From contig JAEWBG010000028.1 in the NCBI GenBank assembly GCA_023391335.1, forward strand, positions 1-64,000: DNA of 64,000 nt, read 5' to 3'. Origin of the DNA: Pseudomonadota bacterium (GTDB lineage Bacteria > Pseudomonadota > Gammaproteobacteria > Steroidobacterales > Steroidobacteraceae). The notes beneath the pieces are model-generated. The model saw nothing but the letters and a program-made list of their open reading frames with translations, had not been told where the DNA came from and did not search any database. Position numbers and translations under genes: made by a program. Shown in pieces: positions 1 through 7,883 of the stretch; the first letter of the stretch is position 1; each line of letters begins with the position of its first letter.

Positions 1-1
1 C

Positions 2-112
2 GACTACATCGTGTCCTTCTACAATCGGTCACGACGACACAGCCACTTGGGTGGAGTTAGTCCGGAAGAGTTCGAGCGGGTCTTCAAGCAAAGTAAGAAA
101 CGTGTCCGCTGA
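2..112 (+). CDS. IS3-family transposase (OrfB), C-terminal end, cut by window edge
   Basis: Thirty-six codons, open at the left edge and ending in TGA, encode the end of a DDE transposase of the IS3 OrfB type. The peptide has the typical tail: a Tyr-Asn-Arg-rich stretch, an Arg-His-Ser-His-Leu-Gly segment, then Ser-Pro-Glu-Glu-Phe-Glu. In OrfB proteins this follows the last catalytic Glu, which lies outside the window, so activity cannot be judged. An IS110-type element begins within about 100 bases. No right-end inverted repeat of the IS3 element could be recognised. The segment was read by eye because the gene has no start in the window. Confidence 0.7.
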   Translation, partial: DYIVSFYNRSRRHSHLGGVSPEEFERVFKQSKKRVR

Positions 113-154
113 ATCCTGGTAACTCCAACCCGTCCCCTTCTTAACGGCGACACG

Positions 155-1348
155 CGTAGTGCGCCAAGATGAGGTGTGAATAGATCTCATCAACACAGAA
201 GGAGAGGGTCATGAGCGAGATTAAGGTGTTGGCGATCGATTTGGCAAAGTCGGTTTTCCAGCTGCACGGGGTGGATGCTCGGGGGGTAGCGAAGCTGCGC
301 AAACAAGTTAAACGTTCGCAGTTACTGCTGCTGCTTTCGCGACTCGCGCCGTGCATCGTTGCGATGGAGGCTTGTGGCGGTGCGCATGACTGGGCTCGCA
401 AGATTGAAGCATTAGGTCATGAAGTGAGGTTAATCCCTGCGCGGTATGTGAAGCCCTTTGTGAAGGGCAATAAGACGGATCGCAACGATGCCGAGGCGAT
501 CTGCGAGGCGGCACAGCGGCCTAACATGCGCTTTGTGCCGGTTAAGAGTGAGGAGCAGCAAAGTGCAATGGCACAGCAGAGTCTGCGAGCGTTGCTCGTT
601 AAGCAGCGCACTGCGCTGGTGAACCACATTCGCGGGCACTTGGCAGAGTTTGGCTTTGCGGTCCCCAAAGGGATGAGCGCGCTGCGTAAGCTTCTGGCGC
701 AGCGAGAGTTACTCAGCCATGCACCCGGCACGCTTCAGAGCTGGGCAGCACAAGCCCAAGCATCTTGGCACGCGCTGGATGAGCAGATCGAACAGATCTC
801 GCGCGCCATCCAGCAGTGGGCCGATGCGCATCCAAGCTGTCGATACTTGATGCGTCGGGCCGGCATTGGAGTGCTCACGGCCAGCGCTCTGGTGGCACAG
901 ATCGAGCCGACTCACTTCAAGAACGGCCGGCATTTATCGGCCTTCATCGGCTTGGTACCTAAAGAGCATTCCACTGGCGGCAAGCACGTGCGATTGGGGA
1001 TCAGCAAGCGAGGCAATACCGAACTACGCACCTTGTTGATCCATGGTGCTCGGGCAGTCCTGCGCACCGCCGCAGGTAAAGAGGATCCCTTACATCGTTG
1101 GGCTGTGCAGCTGTGCGCTCGCGTCGGCAATCACAAGGCGATCGTGGCCGTGGCTAACAAGATGGCCCGCTACGTGTGGGTGGATCTCATGCATCTACGC
1201 CAGAACGGCGAGCCGACAATGGCGTAGTTGAAGCCCCCCACGAACGAACATCACTGAACAGACTCTCACCGAAGGTTGCGACAGGAAGAACTCACCTGAT
1301 GGCTTGAACTGATCACACCACCGCGATGCGAACCTGTAGAGCACTACG
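155..1348 (+). mobile_element. IS110/IS1111-type insertion sequence (boundaries approximate)
   Basis: The element is defined by the transposase at 211-1227. An 8-base inverted pair, cgtagtgc at 155-162 and gcactacg at 1341-1348, lies where the subterminal inverted repeats of the IS1111 group would be expected. A match of this length between the two flanks could arise by chance, so the boundaries are tentative. The noncoding 3' end of about 120 bases is long enough for the guide RNA (bridge or seek RNA) that this family uses. No target duplication is expected for the family and none was seen. Confidence 0.55.
211..1227 (+). CDS. IS110-family transposase (DEDD recombinase)
   Basis: The 338-residue protein has the two domains of IS110-family recombinases. 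The N-terminal RuvC-like domain carries the acidic residues Asp10, Glu53, Asp90 and Asp93. A coiled linker follows at about 110-205. The C-terminal Transposase_20 domain has a helix-hairpin-helix-like stretch at about 215-231 and the conserved serine Ser254 in a Val-Pro-Lys-Glu-His-Ser-Thr-Gly-Gly context. Length is normal, with no frameshift or missing motif, so it may be active. ATG at 211 follows a GGAG-containing ribosome site. In this family DNA choice is guided by an RNA from the noncoding end of the element. Confidence 0.9.
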   Translation: MSEIKVLAIDLAKSVFQLHGVDARGVAKLRKQVKRSQLLLLLSRLAPCIVAMEACGGAHDWARKIEALGHEVRLIPARYVKPFVKGNKTDRNDAEAICEAAQRPNMRFVPVKSEEQQSAMAQQSLRALLVKQRTALVNHIRGHLAEFGFAVPKGMSALRKLLAQRELLSHAPGTLQSWAAQAQASWHALDEQIEQISRAIQQWADAHPSCRYLMRRAGIGVLTASALVAQIEPTHFKNGRHLSAFIGLVPKEHSTGGKHVRLGISKRGNTELRTLLIHGARAVLRTAAGKEDPLHRWAVQLCARVGNHKAIVAVANKMARYVWVDLMHLRQNGEPTMA

Positions 1349-1370
1349 GCTTAAACATAGCCGCTTTTTT
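1347..1370 (+). terminator. Rho-independent terminator-like hairpin after the IS transposase
   Basis: A 5-bp stem (cggct/agccg) with a 7-base loop is followed by c and six T residues on the + strand. It overlaps the proposed right inverted repeat of the IS, so it may stop transcription at the end of the element. The stem is short, so strength is uncertain. Confidence 0.45.
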
Positions 1371-1481
1371 GTTTAGGTCATCGCGGCGCGAATTGCACCA
1401 TCAAGGCCCGGAGAGCTTTAGCCTCTTCAACTTACGGCCGGATATATGCGCGCAATCAGCTTCAACCAGAAGAAGAGCTTC

Positions 1482-3743
1482 CTACTGTTGCTTCCGGGGA
1501 CGGGTCCATATATGTGCTCTTTGCGTTGCGTCCGGCTTCTTCATTCCTGGAGCAGACGGAAGACGAACGCCTTTAAGTCCGGTGTGCTGAGTGCGGACGC
1601 GTTGTTTGTGTGCTGGTGCACGGCGACCTTCGGCCTGTTCGGTGCCGGTGCCCGCAGGCTGCCAGGCGGGGATGAGTTGATGTTTGCCGGGCCCGATCAA
1701 ATCCGCGCGACCCATGCGACGCAGTGCTTCACGCAGAATCGGCCAATTGTTGGCGTCATGCCATCGCAAGAAGGCCTTGTGCAGCCGTCGTACTTTCAAG
1801 CCACGCGGGATGTGCACTTCTTCGCTCGTGCGCGTGATCTTGCGCAGCGGATTCTTGCTGGAATGCCACATCGCGGTGGCAGTGGCCATCGGTGAGGGCA
1901 AGAAGGCTTGCACTTGATCCGCGCGATAGCCGTTCTGCTTGAGCCATAGTGCGAGCTCGAGCATGTCTTCATCCGTCGTGCCCGGATGCGCGGCGATGAA
2001 GTAAGGGATCAGGTACTGCTCTTTACCCGCTTCCTTCGAATACTTGTCGAAGAGTTCTTTGAATCGATAGTACGTGCCAACGCCCGGCTTCATCATTTTC
2101 GAGAGCGGACCTTCGCCTATCGCTTCGGGGGCGATCTTCAAATAACCGCCCACGTGATGTTGCACGAGTTCCTTAACGTACTCAGGCGATTCGACTGCCA
2201 AGTCGTACCGCACGCCGGAGCCGATCAAGATCTTCTTGATACCTGGCAGCGCGCGCGCACGCCGATAGATTTTGATCAGCGGTGTGTGATCCGTATTTAA
2301 ATTGGGGCAGATGCCCGGGTACACGCACGAAGGTTTGCGACACGCTGCTTCGATCTCGCGCGACTTACACGCGAGCCGATACATGTTCGCCGTCGGCCCG
2401 CCGAGATCCGAAATCACGCCCGTGAATCCGGGCACGCTGTCGCGCACCGTCTCGATCTCTTTGATGATCGAATTCTCCGAGCGGCTTTGAATGATGCGGC
2501 CTTCGTGTTCGGTAATCGAACAGAACGTGCAGCCGCCGAAGCAGCCGCGCTGAATCGCGATCGAGAAGCGAATCATCTCGTACGCGGGAATCTTCGCGTT
2601 ACCGTAGAACGGATGCGGCACACGCCGATACGGTAGTTCGTAGATCGCATCCATTTCTTTGGTCGACAGCGGCAGCGGCGGCGGATTCAGCCATACATCC
2701 ACATCGCCATGGCGTTGCACCAAGGCACGCGCATTTCCGGGATTCGCTTCCATGTGCAGAATGCGAGATGCATGTGCGTACAGCACTGCGTCGTCCCGAA
2801 CTGCTTCGAAGGAAGGCATGCGGATGACGGAGTGCGAACGATCGCTCGTGGGGACATGACGGAAGAAGCGCACGACCTGGGCGCGCGGTCGCGCTGAGTT
2901 GTCGGTTGAGGGTTGGCCGTTGGCCGAAGAGCAACTCGCGCCATCTGCGTTCTGACCGTCAACTCCCAACTGCGAACGGTCAGCCGCCATCGCGTACGGG
3001 TCCACCGGCGGATTCAACTTGCCCGGCTCGTCGATGGTCGTGGAATCGACTTCGATCCATTCCGCGGGAATGTTGGGGCGAATGAACGCAGTACCGCGCA
3101 GGTCGGTGATCGAATCGATCTTCTCGCCCTTTGCGAGCCGATGCGCCACTTCGACGATTTGCCGTTCCCCATTGCCGAACACGAGCAGGTCGGCCTTCGC
3201 ATCGAGCAAAATCGAGCGGCGCACTTTTTCAGACCAGTAATCGAAATGCGCGATGCGTCTCAGGCTGGCTTCGATGCCGCCGATCACAATGGGCGTGTCG
3301 CCGAATGCTTCACGCACTCGCTGCGAATATACGATCACCGAGCGGTCGGGGCGCTTGCCGCCTTCTGCATTCGGCGTATAGGCATCATCGCTACGGATGC
3401 GACGATCCGACGTGTAGCGATTGACCATCGAATCCATGTTGCCGGCGGTGATGCCGAAGAACAGGTTCGGTCGCCCGAGCTTTTCGAAATCCGCAGTGGA
3501 GCGCCAATCAGGTTGCGCGATGATGCCGACGCGAAATCCTTGTGCTTCCAATACTCGACCGACGATCGCCATGCCGAAGCTGGGATGGTCGACGTACGCA
3601 TCGCCGGTCACGACGATGATGTCGCAGCTGTCCCAGCCCAGTGCGTCCATTTCCTCGCGCGACATCGGCAAGAACGGAGCCGTCCCGAAGCGGGACGCCC
3701 AGTACTTGCGATACGAGAATAATTCGCGGGCGGGGGTAGACAT
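1482..3743 (-). CDS. ygiQ: YgiQ family radical SAM protein
   Basis: At 753 residues it matches the length of Escherichia coli YgiQ (about 740). The radical SAM Cys-x3-Cys-x2-Cys motif is present as Cys-Phe-Gly-Gly-Cys-Thr-Phe-Cys, followed by the family's Ser-Ile-Thr-Glu-His-Glu-Gly-Arg. The N-terminal half carries the UPF0313 domain with typical runs such as Asp-Ala-Tyr-Val-Asp-His-Pro-Ser-Phe-Gly. It should bind a 4Fe-4S cluster and S-adenosylmethionine; the reaction is unknown. A variable linker at about residues 250-283 is encoded by an in-frame copy of the intergenic word repeat seen elsewhere here. The last 40 residues are basic and poorly conserved. ATG at 3743 begins the normal family N-terminus. 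Confidence 0.93.
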   Translation of the reverse strand: MSTPARELFSYRKYWASRFGTAPFLPMSREEMDALGWDSCDIIVVTGDAYVDHPSFGMAIVGRVLEAQGFRVGIIAQPDWRSTADFEKLGRPNLFFGITAGNMDSMVNRYTSDRRIRSDDAYTPNAEGGKRPDRSVIVYSQRVREAFGDTPIVIGGIEASLRRIAHFDYWSEKVRRSILLDAKADLLVFGNGERQIVEVAHRLAKGEKIDSITDLRGTAFIRPNIPAEWIEVDSTTIDEPGKLNPPVDPYAMAADRSQLGVDGQNADGASCSSANGQPSTDNSARPRAQVVRFFRHVPTSDRSHSVIRMPSFEAVRDDAVLYAHASRILHMEANPGNARALVQRHGDVDVWLNPPPLPLSTKEMDAIYELPYRRVPHPFYGNAKIPAYEMIRFSIAIQRGCFGGCTFCSITEHEGRIIQSRSENSIIKEIETVRDSVPGFTGVISDLGGPTANMYRLACKSREIEAACRKPSCVYPGICPNLNTDHTPLIKIYRRARALPGIKKILIGSGVRYDLAVESPEYVKELVQHHVGGYLKIAPEAIGEGPLSKMMKPGVGTYYRFKELFDKYSKEAGKEQYLIPYFIAAHPGTTDEDMLELALWLKQNGYRADQVQAFLPSPMATATAMWHSSKNPLRKITRTSEEVHIPRGLKVRRLHKAFLRWHDANNWPILREALRRMGRADLIGPGKHQLIPAWQPAGTGTEQAEGRRAPAHKQRVRTQHTGLKGVRLPSAPGMKKPDATQRAHIWTRPRKQQ
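2894..2993 (-). repeat. Word-repeat copy inside the ygiQ coding sequence
   Basis: On the minus strand this stretch reads as degenerate copies of words such as gttgggagttgacggtcag and ggccaaccctcaaccgac. These match the intergenic repeats near 5400-5780 (for example ccgtcaactcacaactgcaa). It keeps the ygiQ reading frame and encodes a Ser/Asn/Gly/Gln-rich linker between the UPF0313 and radical SAM parts. E. coli YgiQ, as I recall it, also has a variable Pro/Lys-rich linker at this point. Confidence 0.6.
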
Positions 3744-3799
3744 GGCGGCGCGGATTAGAGCACAGGAGGATGTACGGTGACAGGCGGAAATGGTGCCGG

Positions 3800-4441
3800 C
3801 TACCGCGATTCAAAGGGCATCTTGCTGCGGACGTGTGTCAGCACTTTTGCTTCAGCCAATGCTCGTCTCCGTGCTGTCGCGGATACGGTCGAGACATAAG
3901 GCGAGGCGGCGTCGTAAAACCGCCAGGGTTTCTTTGCCCAATCGCCTGCGTAGTCCACGCCGATTCGAGTGGCCTGCGCGATTTGGGGCCGAGTGAAATT
4001 TGCAGGCCGCTCGATCCATAGCTTCGGACCCTGCAGATCCGCGCCATTCAGAGCGCGATCGATATTCATGGCTCGGCACAGCAGGCCAGGGCCATGCGTC
4101 GTCAGATCGATTGCAGCAATGGGTTCCAATGCTCGGATGAGCACTGCGTGAGGTACACCCGCGGCCGCTGTCACGACGTTCAGGCAGTTCCACATCCCGT
4201 AAATCAAGTAGACGTAGGCATGCCCCGGCGGCCCGAACATCACTTCGGTGCGCGCCGTGCGGCCTTTCGACGAATGCGCGGCGAGATCGTGCGGGCCTTT
4301 GTAGGCTTCCGTTTCCACGACGCGCCCCACACGTAAGTGAGTGGCGTCGCGATGAACCACGTGCATGCCGAGCAATTCGCGGGCAACCGTCAGCGTTTCA
4401 CGGGCGTAGAAGGAGCGAGGCAGGGTGTCAGGAGCGGACAT
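3800..4441 (-). CDS. DNA-3-methyladenine glycosylase (AAG/MPG family)
   Basis: The 213-residue protein belongs to the alkyladenine DNA glycosylase family related to human MPG. It removes alkylated purines such as 3-methyladenine by cleaving the N-glycosidic bond. Family signatures are clear: the early Ala-Arg-Glu-Leu-Leu-Gly, the catalytic region Val-Glu-Thr-Glu-Ala-Tyr, the run Gly-His-Ala-Tyr-Val-Tyr-Leu-Ile-Tyr-Gly-Met, and Val-Leu-Ile-Arg-Ala-Leu-Glu-Pro. Length is normal. AAGGAG lies just upstream of ATG 4441, with unusually short spacing. It runs in the same direction as ygiQ, 56 bases apart, without clear functional linkage. Confidence 0.93.
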   Translation of the reverse strand: MSAPDTLPRSFYARETLTVARELLGMHVVHRDATHLRVGRVVETEAYKGPHDLAAHSSKGRTARTEVMFGPPGHAYVYLIYGMWNCLNVVTAAAGVPHAVLIRALEPIAAIDLTTHGPGLLCRAMNIDRALNGADLQGPKLWIERPANFTRPQIAQATRIGVDYAGDWAKKPWRFYDAASPYVSTVSATARRRALAEAKVLTHVRSKMPFESR

Positions 4442-4597
4442 CGCTCCTTTATATTATGAGAGCGGCGCACGGGTGATTGGGAGGGGAAGCGGCTGCGGGC
4501 CCGTCGCCGAAGGTGGCTAGGGAGAGACGAAAGTCAGGTCGTGCGGCTTGCAATGACGAGGGTGATAGTAAATCCCGTCGTCATTGCATTTACACGT

Positions 4598-5146
4598 CTA
4601 AACGCTCGGCCAGCGGCCGTTCACGTATAGCGCGTCAACTTCGGCAGTCTGTTCGGCGAGGTCGATGTTGCGGATCTTGAGCCGCATCAGTTCCAGCGCG
4701 TCGCCGCTTTCTTGATAGTGGAAGACGGAGCTGCGCGGTTCATCGCGTCCGGCACGCGGCATCGCGAATAGGTTTGTCCCGACTTCACGGACGGCGGGTC
4801 CGCAACTGACGGCCTTATCGCCGAACTCCACTGCAATCTCCACGCATTCCGGGCTGGCTTCGATTGAGCGGATCGTCACGCGCAGCCGCGGACGCTGACC
4901 ATTGGGTGTCTCGATGATGTCGGCTTGTTCGCCCACTTTGAGCCGCACGACCTTACGCAGGCGATCGACTCGCTGTGAGTCCACCACTCTGACCGTCGGC
5001 GCATCTTGGTACACGATCTTGCCCACGGAAACGGGGCTCTTCGCGGGAGCCGGTGTCGCGGCCCGTTTCATAATGAGCGAGGCGCCGAGAAATCCTGCGA
5101 TTACGGCGACGCCCAAGAAGAGTAAGTAAGAAAAGTCCACCATCAA
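4598..5146 (-). CDS. Unknown protein with N-terminal membrane anchor
   Basis: I do not recognise this 182-residue protein. One hydrophobic segment at about residues 5-24 is followed by Lys-Arg, suggesting an inner-membrane anchor. A short Ala/Pro-rich linker leads to a soluble, beta-rich domain of about 130 residues with many Val and charged residues. There are two Cys (near 95 and 110) and no enzyme motif. Start ATG 5146 or the next codon, ATG 5143, are both possible. The long repeat-filled gap upstream suggests its own promoter. Codon use resembles the neighbours, so it is likely a real gene. Confidence 0.6.
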   Translation of the reverse strand: MMVDFSYLLFLGVAVIAGFLGASLIMKRAATPAPAKSPVSVGKIVYQDAPTVRVVDSQRVDRLRKVVRLKVGEQADIIETPNGQRPRLRVTIRSIEASPECVEIAVEFGDKAVSCGPAVREVGTNLFAMPRAGRDEPRSSVFHYQESGDALELMRLKIRNIDLAEQTAEVDALYVNGRWPSV

Positions 5147-5395
5147 CGTCCGATTGAATCCATTGCCGCAACCCTTGCGGACATTCTGATGGTCGCTATC
5201 GGCCGCATCACCCGCGCGCCGTGTGACGGCAGTTCAGGTCGGCGGCAATCAAGCACATCCCGCAAGGTGGCGCGCGGAGTTTCCCCTAAGCGGCTGCATC
5301 CCGGCCATCGACTGCATCACAGGGAGTTGTTGACGTAATGTTGGGCGGAGCCAGGTGAGGAGTGAGTAGGTGAGTGCTTCGCGTGAGATGCGCAG

Positions 5396-5860
5396 CGAAC
5401 AGGCCAACAACGATCAACTCACAACGGCTAACGGGGAATGGGAAACGGCCGCTCTCGGCGTCCCTGCCTTCGCGGCATTAGCACATCCATGTGCGGCCGC
5501 CGCTTCCGGCAACCTTGCCTCTCGCGGCATTAGCACATCCATGTGCGGCCGCCGCTTCCGGCATCCTTGCCTCTCGCGGCATTAGCACATCCATGTGCGG
5601 CAGGAAACGGGAAACGGGAAACGAAGAGAGATCCGCGGGCGACTTCTGGCTCGCAACGCTCAACTCACAACTGCAAACCGGGAACAGGGAACAGGGAAAC
5701 TGGGAATGCGGAACGGACGAGAGCGAACTTCTGACTGCCAACCGTCAACTCACAACTGCAAACAGGGAACAGGGAACGATTCATCGTGATTGAAGAGCTG
5801 CAAACGCATTTACTCGCTTGCGTTCCCAGCTCCCCGTTACCTGTTCCCCATTTCTCCATC
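5396..5860. repeat. Degenerate word repeats filling the 5147-5900 gap
   Basis: This 754-base gap holds no credible gene. From 5396 it contains repeated words: ctcacaacggctaacgggg, ggaaacgggaaacgggaaac (5602-5622), and two copies of tcaactcacaactgcaaac followed by gggaacagggaacaggga (5658-5700 and 5741-5778). At 5820-5857 the complementary words appear (ttcccagctccccgttacc, tgttcccc), so the block could fold into a long imperfect hairpin. A related motif, gtgaggagtgagtaggtgag, lies at 5354-5373. The 5147-5350 part shows nothing I can name. Confidence 0.75.
5471..5600. repeat. 52-bp tandem repeat, 2.5 copies
   Basis: Units start at 5471, 5523 and 5575, the last one partial, with exact 52-base spacing. 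Each unit contains the palindrome gcacatccatgtgc and, in the full copies, gcggccgccgcttccggc. There are no unique spacers between units, so this is a plain tandem duplication and not a CRISPR array. Confidence 0.85.
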
Positions 5861-5900
5861 CCTGCTACAGTTTTGAATTCGCAGGCAAATTGGTGCCCAT

Positions 5901-7619
5901 ATGTATACAGCTCGTCGTAATCGTCTGCTTCTGGTGCTCACCGCTGTACTGTTTGCCGCATGTAGTAAGCAGCAGCCTTCAACGACCGGAGAGCAGCCAG
6001 CAGCATCCAACAAAGCCGCAAGCACCGAAGCCTTGCAGCTTGCGTCTCAACAAATCACCGCAGATGTGCTGCGCAATCAAATCACGACGTTGTCTTCCGA
6101 TGCATTCGAGGGACGCGCGCCTGCAACGCCGGGAGATGTGAAGACGCGCGACTATCTGGTCGATCAACTCAAGCAGATGGGTTACGCGCCGGGCGGGTCG
6201 GATGGCAGCTATCAACAGCCGTTCGATGTGGTCGGCATCACGGCTGAGATGCCGAAGCAGTGGACATTCAAGCGCGGCAATAAATCGTTGCAGCTGAAGT
6301 GGTGGGATCAATACATCGCAGCGAGCGGCGTGCAGAGCGAGCATGGTTCGATCAAGAACGCGGAACTCGTGTTCGTGGGCTATGGCATTCAAGCGCCGGA
6401 ATTCGGCTGGGATGATTTCAAGGGGCAAGATCTCAAAGGCAAAGTCCTAGTCATGATGAACAATGATCCGGATTGGGATCCGAATCTGTTCGCGGGCAAC
6501 ACGCGTTTGTACTACGGACGCTGGACGTACAAATACGAAAGCGCCGCACGCCAAGGTGCAGCGGGCGCGATCATCATTCACACCCAGCCTTCGGCGGGCT
6601 ATCCATTCCAAGTCGTGCAAACCTCATGGAGCGGCGAGCAAGTCGAGTTGCCGGCAGAAAATGAGCCGCGCATTCAGGCGAAAGCATGGGTCACCGAAGA
6701 TGCGGCGAAAGCATTGATGACGCTGGCCGGCAAAGACTTGGGCAAACTGATGGAGTCGGCGAAATCCAAAGACTTCCAGCCGGTGCCGCTTGGCATTCGC
6801 ACCTCGCTCGATTTCAAGAACACGCTGAATCGCTCCACGACCGCAAACGTGTACGGCGTGTTGAAAGGCAGCGACCCCAAGTTGGATGCCGAGTATGTGA
6901 TTTACACCGCGCATCACGATCATCTTGGCGTCGGCGAGCCGGATGCAACGGGCGATCGCATTTATAACGGTGCAATGGACAACGCCGCGGGTGTCGCTCA
7001 GGTGTTGGCGATCGGCAAGGCAATCAAAGCGCTGCCGCAACCGCCGCGACGTTCGGTGATGTTGTTGTTCGTTGCTGCTGAAGAGCAGGGCTTGCTCGGC
7101 TCGCAATACTTTGCCGCACATCCAACGATCGAGCCCGGCCGCATCGCAGCCAACATCAACTTCGACGGCGGCAACATTTGGGGCCGTGCACACGATGTCG
7201 TCTACGTCGGCAAGGGCAAATCCACGCTCGATGCGGTGGTCGAAGCGGCGGCGAAAGCGCAGGAGCGTGTTGTGACGCCGGATCAATTTCCGGACCGCGG
7301 TTATTTCTATCGCTCCGATCAGTTCAACTTCGCGAAGATCGGCGTGCCCGCCGTTTATCTCGACACCGGCACCGACTTTATCGGTAAGCCGCCGGGTTGG
7401 GGCAAAGAGCAAATCGAAGCATACGAGGCGAAGAGCTATCACCAGCCTTCCGATGAGATCAACGATAACTGGAACTTCGACGGCATGATCGAAGATGCCA
7501 AGCTCGGGCTCACCATCGGCGTGAATATCGCGAATGCAGACGAAATGCCGAGCTGGAAGGCGGGCGATGAATTCGAACAGGCGAGGAAACAAGCGTTGGC
7601 AGATGTAGAGAAGCAGTGA
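5901..7619 (+). CDS. M28 family zinc peptidase, lipoprotein, with PA-like insertion
   Basis: A 572-residue secreted metallopeptidase. The signal peptide ends in a lipobox (Leu-Phe-Ala-Ala-Cys, Cys21), so it is probably anchored in the outer membrane facing the periplasm. A protease-associated-like domain covers about 130-290. The M28 domain at about 320-545 shows the zinc-site elements: His-His-Asp-His near 337, Asp-Asn-Ala-Ala-Gly near 358 and Glu-Glu-Gln-Gly near 393. Such enzymes release amino acids from peptide N-termini with two zinc ions. ATG 5901 gives a compact signal peptide. It is a lone gene between two repeat blocks. Confidence 0.9.
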   Translation: MYTARRNRLLLVLTAVLFAACSKQQPSTTGEQPAASNKAASTEALQLASQQITADVLRNQITTLSSDAFEGRAPATPGDVKTRDYLVDQLKQMGYAPGGSDGSYQQPFDVVGITAEMPKQWTFKRGNKSLQLKWWDQYIAASGVQSEHGSIKNAELVFVGYGIQAPEFGWDDFKGQDLKGKVLVMMNNDPDWDPNLFAGNTRLYYGRWTYKYESAARQGAAGAIIIHTQPSAGYPFQVVQTSWSGEQVELPAENEPRIQAKAWVTEDAAKALMTLAGKDLGKLMESAKSKDFQPVPLGIRTSLDFKNTLNRSTTANVYGVLKGSDPKLDAEYVIYTAHHDHLGVGEPDATGDRIYNGAMDNAAGVAQVLAIGKAIKALPQPPRRSVMLLFVAAEEQGLLGSQYFAAHPTIEPGRIAANINFDGGNIWGRAHDVVYVGKGKSTLDAVVEAAAKAQERVVTPDQFPDRGYFYRSDQFNFAKIGVPAVYLDTGTDFIGKPPGWGKEQIEAYEAKSYHQPSDEINDNWNFDGMIEDAKLGLTIGVNIANADEMPSWKAGDEFEQARKQALADVEKQ

Positions 7620-7803
7620 TGACGTGATGCGGTGAAAGCGCTGCGCGCGTGAAAAGTGGACCGAATCGCCTGGATCTCGCGCAGCGCTGGTAATGGGAGG
7701 CTAGAGCCTGTCGCAAATTCCCGGGGCACTTCGACGAGTGAACCAGGACTCACGCCGTTCACCTGCGCAGCTCTCACTTCATCACTCCATCACCTCACGC
7801 CGA
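7617..7803. repeat. Inverted word repeat (gtgatg type)
   Basis: The left arm at 7617-7640 reads gtgatgacgtgatgcggtga. The right arm at 7772-7803 reads cacttcatcactccatcacc, the reverse complement of the same words. Between them lies gcgctgcgcgcgtgaa, also found at 31928-31945 in a similar block. There is no gene here. It may form a long imperfect RNA hairpin after the M28 peptidase gene. Confidence 0.65.
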
Positions 7804-7883
7804 GTTGACCTCCGCCCCGCATTGTGTGAAAACGTGTATACAAAGCAGCGTTACAAGACTGCTATCACACGCGCGGAATCAAG

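Noticed and set aside
2913..3722. Plus-strand ORF opposite ygiQ (269 codons)
   Set aside because: Antisense shadow with no recognisable domain.
5471..5600. CRISPR-like direct repeats
   Set aside because: The 52-bp units are contiguous, have no unique spacers, and no cas genes are in the window.
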